64,000 nt of DNA. Source: Debaryomyces hansenii CBS767 (Eukaryota > Ascomycota > Pichiomycetes > Serinales > Debaryomycetaceae). Of this stretch, positions 1-9,667 are shown piece by piece. The notes beneath the pieces are model-generated. The model was not told the origin of the DNA. It worked only from the letters and a program-made list of their open reading frames with translations, and did no database searches. A program made the position numbers and the translations under genes. Numbering within the stretch: position 1 is the first letter of the stretch; each line of letters begins with the position of its first letter. The stretch is from the NCBI RefSeq assembly GCF_000006445.2, contig NC_006047.2:496001-560000 (forward strand). Reading direction: 5' to 3'.

Positions 1-2
1 CT

Positions 3-455
3 GAATTATACGTTTTGAAGATGGCTCAACTCTTGAATAATGAAAAGGGAATGGGTTCGGTATTAATAATTGATTATGGAATAAGTGAAGGGATACCTGA
101 TAATACATTAAGAGGCATTTATAAGCACAAGTTTGTTTCACCATTTATAAATCCTGGGGAAGTCGATTTATCGGTAGATGTCGATTTCACCAACCTTAAG
201 AATGTAACCGAAAAAATGTGCAAGAGTTTTGGACCTGTCGAACAAGGCGATTGGCTACATGAATTGGGTATCGGTTATAGAACTGATCAATTAATCAAAG
301 CAAACGATGGAAATGTGAATGCTCAAGACAAGATATATAATGCTTATCAAAGATTAACTGGTAAAGATGAGAGGAGTATGGGGAAAATCTATAAATTTCT
401 CTGTTTGACACCGCATGAATCGAAATCACCTGTTGGGTTTGGAGGATCATTATAA
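3..455 (+). CDS. NDUFAF7/MidA-like mitochondrial arginine methyltransferase, C-terminal part (cut by window edge)
   Basis: The reading frame is already open at the left edge, so only the C-terminal ~150 residues are present and the start lies outside the window. The segment carries the signature DYG..., a short LRG...KH pattern and a PG-x-x-DLS-x-DVDF motif, which I recognise from the MidA/NDUFAF7 family (COG1565). These SAM-dependent methyltransferases act in mitochondria and in animals methylate a complex I subunit. A CTG-clade yeast keeps complex I, so the gene makes sense here. The first in-frame ATG (position 21) is inside the conserved domain and is not the start. Family assignment is by motif memory only. 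Confidence 0.75.
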   Translation, partial: ELYVLKMAQLLNNEKGMGSVLIIDYGISEGIPDNTLRGIYKHKFVSPFINPGEVDLSVDVDFTNLKNVTEKMCKSFGPVEQGDWLHELGIGYRTDQLIKANDGNVNAQDKIYNAYQRLTGKDERSMGKIYKFLCLTPHESKSPVGFGGSL

Positions 456-675
456 TTGCCTTTGTTAATAGACATCTAATGTAACGTAAAGTTATAGATT
501 TAATATTATCGAATAATTAATTAACTGAACCTTATTGATTGAAATAGACCTGAGCTATTTACTATTGATATGTAAGAAGTTGTAAAAGTAAAATGATGTG
601 AACAGTATGAAATATAGAATATTTGGGAACGATCTTCTAGCAAATTCAAAAGCTATTAAACGTTTCCAATCAAGT

Positions 676-1785
676 TTATTCAAGGATCCATTTCCATTTA
701 TTGATTGTCTTTAATGATGGACTATGTGAGAATTCACAATAACATAAACAATAGTGTTTCAATAGGAGTCTTATTTCTTCGATCTCATCGACCAATTCTA
801 ACCGGTTGATGCGGGCTAAATCCTTACTATTTATCCATGCTTTCGTAGTATTATCTGAATCATATCCTCCAACATTACTCATATCTGTTAACTTAACATT
901 CGATGATTGGCATTTTTCTGACAAAAATTTATATCGTGCTTCTAAATTTGGATATTCATTAAAAGTTAAAAGATTAATACCTCTATTAGACAAGTTATGC
1001 GTCATCGTTGTCCCGAATGCATCATTTAACGACATGGGTTCATAAATTAAAAGTGCTAATAATGCTTTTGAAGCAAATGCATTCTTCCAGAACTCTATGA
1101 TTCTCTCATTTTCTTTTGGGTTAAGGTAGCATAAGACACATTCACTTAGTATAAGAGTTGGAAGTGACGTATCCACATATTCGAGTATTGCCCCAGAATC
1201 CAAAGCTCCTGTTAACTCACGTAGATCGTACCCTATAAGATGATAGTTCTCAGTATGAATATTCGACTCAAGTCTTGCAAATTCTTCCTTCGAAGTTATA
1301 GATTGGCTCTCCTCATCATACTTGACAATATCTGCTAGCTTTTTATCGTTTATAATTGCCAATTTTTTTATTTTCACTGATTCATGAAAGTCAATTTCAC
1401 AGTATCTAACATCTTCGCCATGTTCCTCCAAGATTCTAAAGCATCTAGTGTCTGAGCCACCGCCTAAAGATATAACCTGGCACTTTTTAAATTCTTTTAT
1501 AAATTCTTGAGTTATAACATCTATCAGCTCTGTTCTCAAATACGTACCCCTATTAATCAATGGTAATTTCTGTTCATTAAAAACGGACCTTAGCGTTCTA
1601 TTTGCCGACATATTAGTATAACCAGTGCATAAAGGAAGATGCATTTTATATGAAGAAATAAGAGAATCAATAAATGGATCGGGCTTCGAAAAGTACGATT
1701 TATTATTTGCACTGTAACGACAGCTAAGAGCGTCTAGATCAGTCGCCCTAATTACCTTATCTTGCTTTTCTTGGGGTGATATCAT
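676..1785 (-). CDS. PPM1: Leucine carboxyl methyltransferase (PP2A methyltransferase)
   Basis: The product (369 aa) methylates the C-terminal leucine carboxylate of the PP2A catalytic subunit, using SAM. The SAM-binding motif VISLGGGSDTRCFRI is at about residues 104-118, preceded by the family pattern RGTYLRTE-x-ID. Length is close to the usual ~330-370 aa. The ATG at 1785 is the first in frame. A CTG codon sits in RTE-x-ID, where relatives carry a small residue (Ala, Ser or Gly), which favours CTG read as Ser. The gene converges with the methyltransferase fragment on its left and is followed upstream by TRM9 on the same strand. Confidence 0.9.
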   Translation of the reverse strand: MISPQEKQDKVIRATDLDALSCRYSANNKSYFSKPDPFIDSLISSYKMHLPLCTGYTNMSANRTLRSVFNEQKLPLINRGTYLRTELIDVITQEFIKEFKKCQVISLGGGSDTRCFRILEEHGEDVRYCEIDFHESVKIKKLAIINDKKLADIVKYDEESQSITSKEEFARLESNIHTENYHLIGYDLRELTGALDSGAILEYVDTSLPTLILSECVLCYLNPKENERIIEFWKNAFASKALLALLIYEPMSLNDAFGTTMTHNLSNRGINLLTFNEYPNLEARYKFLSEKCQSSNVKLTDMSNVGGYDSDNTTKAWINSKDLARINRLELVDEIEEIRLLLKHYCLCYCEFSHSPSLKTINKWKWILE

Positions 1786-1907
1786 TTCACCTATTTTCCT
1801 TATGATAACGAAGATATTCAGTAACCTACATCAGTTTCTAACCTAAATCAGCTACGCGGAGTATACAGATCACAAAATGGATTTTTCTATTCAGAGCTGA
1901 ACTTAAG

Positions 1908-2681
1908 TCAATCTTTTCTTATTACTACCCACCAATTATCCTTTTCATATCCTTGATCTATCAAGGAACAGCCGCCTGCTGCAAGGGCATTATCTACAAG
2001 CTCTCCCTTTCTATATAAATGATAATATCTGTATTTAGTTTCTGGCACATCGGGTTTATCTTCTTCCTTTATATCCAGATTAATTTGGTCACTCTGTTGA
2101 TCTTGCTTCTTGAATCTTCCTTTAGACTTGTCTTTCTTTTGTTTATTTTGTAAAACCCACGGTATCAATATGTCTTGGTCATCACCTTCTTTATAGCCAC
2201 GCCTAGAATTTTCTTGTTCTAGCGCCCAGCAGTATATCAAAACTTCACCCCCGCTTCTCATTTTTTGAAGAATATGTTTAATTGCCAATACTCTTCTTTC
2301 CGCTGTTGCAAAATGGTGAATAACAGCAATTGAAATTGCAAAATCAAATGTGTTGTTTGGATGCGGTAAATTCAACCCGTCTGCAACTCCCACATTATAA
2401 CTATTATTCGACAAATCTTTAGCACAAGAGATCAACCCATCAGATCTATCAGTGCCTATCATAAACAATTTCTTATTTACACTAAGATATTTGCCATTTC
2501 CACACCCAACATCTAGGCCAATAGAGTAATCTTTCTGATTCAGAAGGAACTTCTCAACGATTGGCCATGGCTTATAACGTGTCTGAGAAAAATGCGGTGC
2601 TATTTCATTATAAACTGTATGAACAAAGTCATTTTCCTGATTTACAGGGTCAACTTCATTATTTAAAGATGGGAGTGACAT
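1908..2681 (-). CDS. TRM9: tRNA wobble-uridine carboxymethyl methyltransferase
   Basis: A 257-aa class I methyltransferase. Motif I is GLDVGCGNGKYL (about residues 54-65), followed by IGTDRSDGLI and an ADGLNLPHPNNTFDFAISIAVIHH segment. This order is typical of Trm9, which with Trm112 completes mcm5U at the wobble position of tRNA-Arg and tRNA-Glu. The low-complexity charged insert near residues 175-210 lies where fungal Trm9 proteins vary. Start at the ATG at 2681; the divergent promoter of only 134 bp is shared with GPI17. Confidence 0.92.
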   Translation of the reverse strand: MSLPSLNNEVDPVNQENDFVHTVYNEIAPHFSQTRYKPWPIVEKFLLNQKDYSIGLDVGCGNGKYLSVNKKLFMIGTDRSDGLISCAKDLSNNSYNVGVADGLNLPHPNNTFDFAISIAVIHHFATAERRVLAIKHILQKMRSGGEVLIYCWALEQENSRRGYKEGDDQDILIPWVLQNKQKKDKSKGRFKKQDQQSDQINLDIKEEDKPDVPETKYRYYHLYRKGELVDNALAAGGCSLIDQGYEKDNWWVVIRKD

Positions 2682-2815
2682 ACTTGTAGATTAAGATTTT
2701 ATATTCGTCTTCACCTTTTCAGATGAGTTGATAAAATATTTTGATTATCGTCACGTGTCGGTGACTATTTAAAAATCAATTATTATAAAGGAATATTTGA
2801 ATACATCTTACTATA

Positions 2816-3988
2816 ATGAATTTAGAAACAAACTATTATAATAGTACGTTTTTGTACTTTATAATATGCTTGGTGGGAGTTTTATTTCCCTTAGTATCAT
2901 TATTCAAGTACAATTCATCTTTATCTATTGAGGAATTGCAACGAATGAAATCATTTATTATCGATGATCTTGCGATAACTATTCCTATATCTGTACGCTT
3001 TGGCGATAAAGGATTCAATTTTCCAGATTTAGTAGATGCAACTCAAGTGGAATTGGATTATGAATTACGCAAGACTGTGAATAATAGCTGGCGTTTCAAA
3101 TTGATTAATGAGCTTGCAAGCAATTGGACATCCTCTAATGATGGACAATATATTCTAGAATTAACTCATTCCGACGACAATTTTGTAATAGTTGAGCCTA
3201 ATATGTGCAAAGCTCAGGTACATTATTCCCAAGGATCAGTTCATGCCAACGATTTGCCATTTTTTATGACTCAAGCTACGTTAGAACATTTGATGTCAGC
3301 TGAAATTGAATTGCTAGGACTTCTAAAGTCTCCTGAAAAAGCATTAGACATTCCGTTCATCGATGCAAGAATTATCATAATTGGCCTGAAAAGTAGGCAT
3401 TATGCAGATATATTCGAAGAGAATCTTATGCCGCTCAATTCTTTCGCGACAGAAGTACTGGGTCTTTCGAATGTAACAGTAACGGTGACGGCCTTAGAAT
3501 CTTTAACTGAAGATGATAATATACTTAACTCATCCAGTTCCCTTTATTATCTTTACTCCGATATCCACAATGAAGCCTTTATTTCTAACGAAACGAATTT
3601 CCCAAATCGCATCTCATATATATACAATGATTCAGTAACAAGCGACGATGCTACTTACTTTATATCAAAGGTTACTGATGATTTAAAAGGTTCTATTGGA
3701 TTACCAAAAAACCCCACTAATAATTTAGCTATAAGGGTTCACGCAATGAAACGTTATCTCACATTGAAAGGACTAATTGAATCAATAGATCATTTAACAA
3801 CTGCAACAATAGGAGATAATAATAATTCCTCCGGACAAATAGAAAAACTCGTAAGCAATTTAAATCCGATTATCGATTGTTTACATAAAAATGAATCCAA
3901 ACACGATTGGAACAATCTACTCGCTTGGAGTAGATATTTCAAAGAAACTTCATCTCAGCTCCTTCAAGACTCGCATCTACTTATTTAA
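2816..3988 (+). CDS. GPI17: GPI transamidase subunit (PIG-S family), apparently lacking its C-terminal membrane anchor
   Basis: The product (390 aa) has a transmembrane segment at about residues 10-30 followed by a lumenal domain. The NDLPFFMTQATLEHL motif (about residues 143-157) is characteristic of Gpi17/PIG-S, a non-catalytic subunit of the ER complex that attaches GPI anchors. Family members are normally ~500-550 aa with a second transmembrane helix near the C-terminus. Here the frame stops directly after the region preceding that helix, and I see no obvious membrane-spanning continuation in the other two frames of the next 230 bp. It may be a real shortening, a frameshift or an unrecognised intron. 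Confidence 0.8.
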   Translation: MNLETNYYNSTFLYFIICLVGVLFPLVSLFKYNSSLSIEELQRMKSFIIDDLAITIPISVRFGDKGFNFPDLVDATQVELDYELRKTVNNSWRFKLINELASNWTSSNDGQYILELTHSDDNFVIVEPNMCKAQVHYSQGSVHANDLPFFMTQATLEHLMSAEIELLGLLKSPEKALDIPFIDARIIIIGLKSRHYADIFEENLMPLNSFATEVLGLSNVTVTVTALESLTEDDNILNSSSSLYYLYSDIHNEAFISNETNFPNRISYIYNDSVTSDDATYFISKVTDDLKGSIGLPKNPTNNLAIRVHAMKRYLTLKGLIESIDHLTTATIGDNNNSSGQIEKLVSNLNPIIDCLHKNESKHDWNNLLAWSRYFKETSSQLLQDSHLLI

Positions 3989-4224
3989 AATGTACAATAT
4001 ATCATCTATTCGAATAGATAACCATATGGTTATCTGCCAGGCAATATTTGTCAGTAAAATGATTAATATATATTTCAACCCTGCTGTATTGGTTTGTAAT
4101 ACCTGATGTTGATAGTGGTACAAAACCAACTTGATCAAATTTGCACGTGATCGTAATTTCAACCTTTTTTTATTTTGTAAATATTGAAACATGATTTTAA
4201 CAATACCCATGACAAGACAATATT

Positions 4225-4950
4225 ATGGATACTGAATATGAAGACGATGACCATCTAAGCGACGTTAGTTTGGACGAAGAAGATGAAGAGTTGATTTGGA
4301 GGGTCTTTTATAGTTCTCTTGAAGAGAAAACACGAGACTCTCCATTAATTGATGATGGTAGTGAATTTAGCGAAAGTGATGAGTTAGACTATTTAAGTGA
4401 CATTTCAGACGTAGACGATCCAGAGCTTGTTTCAAAATATAAAGAATTGAAATCGCAGAATATTGGAAATCTAAATGAAGAAGAGAAAAAGAGATTGATA
4501 ATAGCTAACTTTACGGATGATCAAATGGAAAGATTTGAGTCCTATAGACGAATGACGGTCAATAAACCCGGAGTAAAAAAGATTTGCAATGGAGTGCTTG
4601 GTCATTCAATTCCACAAAACATAGCTGTTGTTTTAGCCGGTCTATCAAAGCTGTTTTTAGGTGAGATAATAACCAGGGCATTTGAAATTCAGGAACGAGA
4701 AAACAAAGCCCAATTAATCCTTGATATAGACAACAAGAAGAAACAAAAATTAGATATCCTTAAAAACTTGGAAAATGGAAAAGAAGTTGAAGTAGATGAT
4801 AGAAAATTGCAATATCAAGGCGATGTTCAGAAACCGCTTCTCCCCGAGCATATACGTGAAGCTTGGAGGCTTTACAAATTGGAAAATAGTGGTGTTTTTA
4901 ATGCACAATGGCGTAGTCAAGGTGATGCCGATGGTAAGCTTTTTCGCTGA
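4225..4950 (+). CDS. TAF11: TFIID subunit TAF11 (TAFII28 histone-fold)
   Basis: A 241-aa protein with a strongly acidic N-terminus (residues 1-70, many D/E) and a C-terminal TAFII28 histone-fold domain from about residue 92. Recognisable blocks are FTDDQMERFESYRRMTVNK, the helix-2 stretch around SIPQNIAVVLAGLSK, and PLLPEHIREAWRLYK near the end. TAF11 pairs with TAF13 in TFIID. The insertion between helix 2 and the terminal helix (residues 158-205, charged) is usual in yeasts. Codon 143 is CTG at a position that is hydrophobic in other TAF11 proteins, which argues mildly against a simple CTG=Ser reading at that site. Confidence 0.92.
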   Translation: MDTEYEDDDHLSDVSLDEEDEELIWRVFYSSLEEKTRDSPLIDDGSEFSESDELDYLSDISDVDDPELVSKYKELKSQNIGNLNEEEKKRLIIANFTDDQMERFESYRRMTVNKPGVKKICNGVLGHSIPQNIAVVLAGLSKLFLGEIITRAFEIQERENKAQLILDIDNKKKQKLDILKNLENGKEVEVDDRKLQYQGDVQKPLLPEHIREAWRLYKLENSGVFNAQWRSQGDADGKLFR

Positions 4951-5690
4951 AAGCTTGACTAAGTTATATAAATATTCTTAGGTTGAGTTGAATGCAATAA
5001 TGTAAAAACAGTGATGTTCTGTTGCTTTGTTCATTTCTTTAACGCAGTACTCCAGCTTAATTTTTAACAGCAACGTTGAGGATAAATATAAATTGTAATG
5101 ACATTTAAATCGTTATTTCATCCATTCCATTCTGCAGAGGTGTTCTCTCTTAAACAATAGCGTGAATTTTCAAAATCCAAGTAAACAGAATCCAGATTCT
5201 GTTATTTCCTGTACAGATCAATGTTTTATATACGCTGTTGCTTAAATACCATTTGCTAAGCATGATTAAATGCCCGACTTTAGATTATATTCTAAATTTT
5301 CGTACTAACGGAGCGATACTGGTCAGATCGTAATAATTGTATTAAATAATTAAAATACAGATAATGGAGAGTTCCATCCGTCGATTTATTAATGCGGCCA
5401 TGAGGAAAGAGAGTGAGCAATGTGAAAGGATAATACTTTTTTTTTCTTTGTTGAACTAATCTAGAGCCAAATCATATTATTCTACATATGCGTCTCGAGT
5501 CGATAAAAATATCGATAGAATACTATATACTTATTTCCCTTTTAAATTAGATTGTAATAAAATTAGAGATATCATTTTTATTGATAGCAAATATGATAAC
5601 CAATTTGTTGAAAGTAATTTTCAACATCTATTACTTTCTTTATAGTAATTGACTATCATTTATTATAGTCTAGATTTCAGCTACATAATA
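4951..5690. other. AT-rich spacer between TAF11 and the retroelement block
   Basis: About 740 bp without a supportable ORF. I see no tRNA-like A/B boxes and no clear similarity to the retroelement families that begin at about 5690. It marks the left border of the gene-poor block. Confidence 0.5.
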
Positions 5691-6045
5691 ATCAACTAAA
5701 TTAATCTTAATCCTACTTACTAACAGTTCAATTAGTTACAGTGACTTCATTCAGTCAATGTCACATGCTTAACTTAAGACAAGGTCCAAACAGTTCAGGT
5801 TGAGTAAATCATTATTATTTGAATTGTATATAATTATCTAACAAATTACTCTCCTTATATAGTGAAATATTAGGATTATATAAAACAGGTCTGAACAATA
5901 GCTAGTTAAAGTAATCTGTCCATAAAGGAAATATTCTGAGAAGCTAATTCAACCGATATTCCAACAGTTTCTCTCGCAACCAGCTTGCATTCTCCTCAAA
6001 TTAATGCATACTAAATATTCTAATAATACTCAGAATATTTCAACA
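5690..6045 (-). repeat. Old LTR (third family), 3' LTR of a decayed element
   Basis: The right end reads TTCAACA, so on the minus strand the repeat starts TGTTGAAATATT, as in the younger LTRs. It is preceded (minus strand) by a purine-rich tract, AAGGGAAGG, and by a remnant of the pol end that decays from a sequence reading RIRIKG. The left ~200 bp match a second copy at 8451-8668, including the shared block GAAACAGGTCTGAACAATAG or its near variant. The left boundary is approximate. Confidence 0.65.
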
Positions 6046-7250
6046 CCTTCCCTTAATCCTAATCCTAATATTCGTCAATTTTATCAGTCAACTTTAGAGC
6101 ATATCAGCAACCTGATATTTGTTATCAAAACTCAACATTGCTACAAGCGTGAACCACACAAAGGCACTCTGAAATAGGCCTTCTGGAACACTTACTCAAT
6201 ACAAATAATCTTAAATGTGAACCACACACAGGCACTCTCAAGTAACCCCCTGGAACACTTACTATATACCCTCAACAATAGGGATTCTTCTCAATTTAGA
6301 CATTGTCTATCTTCAGTACTCAATTAGCATTTAGACACCACATATAACATATTGACTCAGTGCAATATACAAATTTAAGACGAATTCGACTCTTAATACT
6401 CTGATACATTCATCGAATGTACGACTGTAAACTATTTCTTCTTTTCCATGGAACGGCAAAAGAAGTCTCTTTACATATTCTTCATTGATATTCTTGCTTG
6501 ATGTGAAGATATTATCAACATAGAGTCCAATAATTATATTGCCTCGATTATATATGCTTAGTCACTGTCAATGCTCATTAACTCAAAATCAATAAGGAAC
6601 AACATTATTTGTCTTTCACAGTAGACATATAATAAATAAACAATCGTCTGACAACAAGAGGAGATCCTTACTGCCCATATCGACCACTCTATTACCAGTA
6701 TATCACTAGAACCACATCCTCACAATATTCTCATCTAGGACATATGGCACTAGCTCATTATCAGTCCTCTTTTAATTCAGGTTCAATAATGAATGACATT
6801 GAAGGCACAAACAGAATCACAAACAAGATCCAAGATCATAAAAAGTAAACAGTCCTCTGACCGAAAGAGGAGCCTGAGTCTGCATATTCAGGACTTTCAT
6901 TAGTTAAAACATAAGCAAAATATCTCCTCTGACAACAAAAGAGGAGTATAAATCAATATATTATGGCCCTTTTGCCAGTCTTTCCTATTGGTTATAGAAA
7001 TATCGTATCACACGATACCTCTGATATTCGGTGCAGACTTTCGATCAATATAATTACTCTTCTTCTACCAATACATTCCAACCGTAATCATAACAGATAC
7101 TACTATCGTAACATTCTCCTCTGAAACGTCATCTTCAGAAACGGATAGATACAATCAACTAACATCGGAATCCAGACAAGTGGTTTGGATGATTAACAAC
7201 TCAGTCACGACTCACGTGAACACATACTAGTGAACACATACTAATGTCTT
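6046..7250 (-). pseudogene. Heavily decayed Ty5-like pol remnant (RNase H/RT and linker)
   Basis: No open frame survives, but nucleotide similarity to the young pol copies is visible. Positions 6500-6560 match the minus-strand sequence coding for the RT active site YVDDILISGKD, including ATCAACATAGAG and its flanks. The polypurine end of pol is at 6046-6075. Three separated stretches (6643-6666, 6853-6871, 6924-6946) resemble the block coding for SLVVRGSGYF upstream of RT in the young copies, so the remnant is rearranged. Reading direction is leftward, towards the LTR at 5690-6045. Confidence 0.6.
6149..6284. repeat. Two tandem 68-bp repeats
   Basis: Two adjacent units start with GTGAACCACACA at 6149 and 6217 and both contain GGCACTCT and CTGGAACACTTACT. 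The spacing is 68 bp with several substitutions between units. They lie inside the decayed pol remnant. Confidence 0.7.
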
Positions 7251-7418
7251 TCAAAGCCATTCAATGGGAGAGAGATAATTCGACGATTCTTAACAAAGAA
7301 TTGAAATAGCAGTAAACGATTAGACCAGGACCTGGAGAAAATAGCCCACAAATATTTCGATATCTATTAAAAGGTACAAATATCACAATAAGTAAAAAGT
7401 ACGGTGGACAGAAACTAC

Positions 7419-8092
7419 ATGAATAGCTGCGAAGTTGAGACTAGTGTCGACAGAACAGTAGTAAGAAGAAGGTTTTATATAATTGCTTATTCTATATCGC
7501 TAGCGACTTTGTATTGCGCATATAGAATTTTAAGCGCAGATAGTGGCAATTGAACTTTTAAAGAGGTTTGGCAATTTGCCTTGGGGAGGGGGACTATTAT
7601 AGCAGGTGCAACTGATACAAGAGGATGGACATATAATCTGGGTAGCGGTGAAGCGAATTCCAAGATAGACTACACAAATTCTACCAGTTATTTGAATGGT
7701 ACTTACACGATGCATAGGGATAATACAGTGTTTGACGAGTTTGACTCTCTAATTAAGTTACATTCACCCAAACATGGGCATAAGATCACACATGTAGCAA
7801 AGCTTAGAGCATATGTATATGTGTAGCGTCTATAGTTTTTCAACTAGATTTGAGTTCGGAAATGTGTCTGTTATTGGGAGTGAAGAGTCTATTAAAGATG
7901 CTTTGAGAAAATAGGGGAACCAGTAGTTACGAAGACACAGCTGTGTACAAACGACATAAGGTGTTATGCTGTCGCGAACAAGTTTGGTTTGGCACTAGGG
8001 TATAGCGATCAAAGGACTAAGTACTCTTTCGCTGTAGGAGAAGTATATATGAATGCATACGGTGGTGTTGACGGTGAGAGTTTGAATGGCTA
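7419..8092 (+). pseudogene. Broken gene for a protein of unknown family with an N-terminal hydrophobic segment
   Basis: A set of short frames follows one another on the plus strand: an ATG-started 44-codon frame (7419-7553) with a basic cluster RRR and a hydrophobic stretch; a frame open to 7826; one ending at the TAG near 7911; and one ending at 8092. Their composition (GW, NxT/S sequons, conserved-looking Gly and Tyr) is protein-like and unlike the neighbouring AT-rich DNA. They look like one ancestral secreted or type II membrane protein of ~200-230 residues broken by several frameshifts and stops. I do not recognise the family and assign no function. It is not similar to the retroelement ORFs. 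Confidence 0.45.
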
Positions 8093-8450
8093 AAGACGCC
8101 AATCTAAGCGTTAATAATTGCGTCTCTTTTATACGCCTAACCAGGTAGACAATTTAGTGATTGTTTAGTTTCTGTCCATAGACCCTGTATGAGTTAAAGG
8201 GTTTATATGCAAACATAGTAGTATCATAACTTACGTATGGGTTGGAGTTGAATAATAAGATGTTATGCCATACTTTTAATTTAATCGAACAAGTCAAGTT
8301 AGTAATTGTACTTTGTTTTACCTGTCACTCTGTGATGAATTGATCTTGGTAGGCAAATATGGTGACATGTTCATAAGATAGAGTCCATGTTAATTAAATC
8401 GAACAGTATGAATATATATATATAGAATTTTTTTTTCAATTAAAGTAATG
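8093..8450. other. AT-rich spacer, nothing recognised
   Basis: About 360 bp without ORF or recognisable repeat, ending in a short TA run and a T-tract (8412-8436) just before the next LTR remnant. Confidence 0.4.
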
Positions 8451-8668
8451 ATAATCTTAATTACTAAAAGTTCAATCAGTTACAGTGACATTCATTCAGT
8501 CAATGTTACGTAATTAACTTAGGACAGAGTCCAAACAGTTCAGTTGAAGTAAATCATTATTACTTAACCCCTATAATTGTATATAATTATCTAACAAATT
8601 AACAAATTACTCTCCTTATATAGTGGAATATCAGGATTAGAAACAGGTCTGAACAATAGTTAGTTACT
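8451..8668 (-). repeat. Truncated copy of the third-family LTR
   Basis: This stretch is colinear with about 5700-5915. Shared blocks include GTTACAGTGAC, CATTCAGTCAATGT, GTCCAAACAGTTCAG, TTACTCTCCTTATATAGTG and ACAGGTCTGAACAATAG. Its right part is replaced by the family-1-like LTR at about 8663, so one element inserted into or recombined with the other. Confidence 0.7.
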
Positions 8669-9083
8669 CGAAAAAAATTCTCAAGCATAAATTGTCATGG
8701 TCAGTGTCAGCTTCAGTTTCAGTGTTAATTATAATATATAACTTACTTAATCTCTAAGCCATGTATTTTAGGAGGTCCAAAGACCTCTTAATATAGTGCA
8801 AGATTTCCACAAGAATAGGATAACGATTCCCGTTGTTTCCAGGTTAACGTCCAATGGGAAGGCTGGAAACCGAAAGGCATTTTATCAGTGCCTTTCTTCG
8901 AAGAAAACTACTATCGAATGATAGCTTGTATAACCATAAGGCGGATCTAATATTCATGGTATAGCAATGGGAAATCCAAACGGCATTCTGGTTTTACTGG
9001 GATATAAAAGAATTTGCAACCGCTTTATATAAATTCTCAATTAATTCTGACTTCTCATAAAAGATAAAATATATTGATATATA
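8663..9083 (-). repeat. Diverged solo LTR of the 457-bp family (older copy)
   Basis: It matches the young 457-bp LTRs along nearly the whole length in minus orientation. Shared blocks include TAATATATAAC/TTACTTAATCTCTA, GGAGGTCCAAAGACCTCTTA, CCGTTGTTTCCAGGT, GAAACCGAAAGGCATTTTAT and GGGATATAAAAGAATTTGCA. It carries many substitutions and small indels, and no internal region is attached, so it is a solo LTR older than the copies at 13-24 kb. Confidence 0.8.
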
Positions 9084-9188
9084 ATGAAGAAGAAAAAACG
9101 TTGGGGTGAATACTGGGGATTAAATTTCCGTGAAAATTTTATATTGAAAAGCTGGTAAAATATCCAGCAGATTCTTTAGATTGTACTT

Positions 9189-9482
9189 TGTTGCAGTAAA
9201 TACTTAAAGGTATCATACATTTATTGCAATTTTCAGTATCAAGTATAATTTACTTCATCTCTAAATATTATGTTCATTTATGAGGTTTAAATATGTAGGA
9301 ATTTGCTTAAGAATAGTATTACACTTATCGTTGTTTCCAGGTTAAAGGCCAATGGAAAGACTTATTAGTGAAAGCCATAAGGAATATTATAAATGTCCAT
9401 CCTCCAAGAAAACAGCTATCCAATGATTCACTAGAATAATTTGCAGCCACTTTATAGAATTTCTCAATTAAACTTCCCAGAT
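9189..9482 (-). repeat. Very diverged solo LTR of the same family
   Basis: Starts TGTTGCAGTAAATACT, compare TGTTGAAGTAAATTCT in the young LTRs, and keeps CGTTGTTTCCAGGTTAA, AACAGCTATCCAATGAT and TTTGCAGCCACTTTATA. It is shorter and more diverged than the copy at 8663-9083, giving a third age class of the same LTR family. Confidence 0.65.
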
Positions 9483-9601
9483 ATCGTCAATAAGTCATTC
9501 AAATTAATCGGGCCGGTAAACTTCTCTGCTCCATTTTTTATATATATAATTGATGCATTTTTCTGTAGTTTAATCTTATTTAGAAAAGAGGCTTAGTGAA
9601 G

Positions 9602-9667
9602 TAAATTGCGTATACTTAGACATATATTTGAGGCAAGTATATGATTGCTGACAGGATCAACCAGATA
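9602..9667 (-). pseudogene. Fragment of the 5' end of 18S rRNA
   Basis: Read on the minus strand, this begins with TATCTGGTTGATCCTG, the near-universal 5' end of eukaryotic 18S rRNA, and continues colinearly for about 65 bases. Over the first ~41 bases I count five differences from the yeast sequence as I know it, all transitions, with no indel. Further in, about a dozen bases are missing before the block that reads GTCTAAGTATA in rRNA. It is too short and altered to be functional. The bases to its right could be former external spacer, but I cannot show that. Confidence 0.75.

Noticed and set aside
4651..4653. TAF11 CTG codon as proof against CTG=Ser
   Set aside because: It falls at a normally hydrophobic position, but a single site cannot outweigh the DUG2 and PPM1 sites; recorded as a caution only.
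9602..9667. Functional rRNA gene
   Set aside because: Only about 65 bases with substitutions and an internal deletion; no continuation into the rest of 18S.
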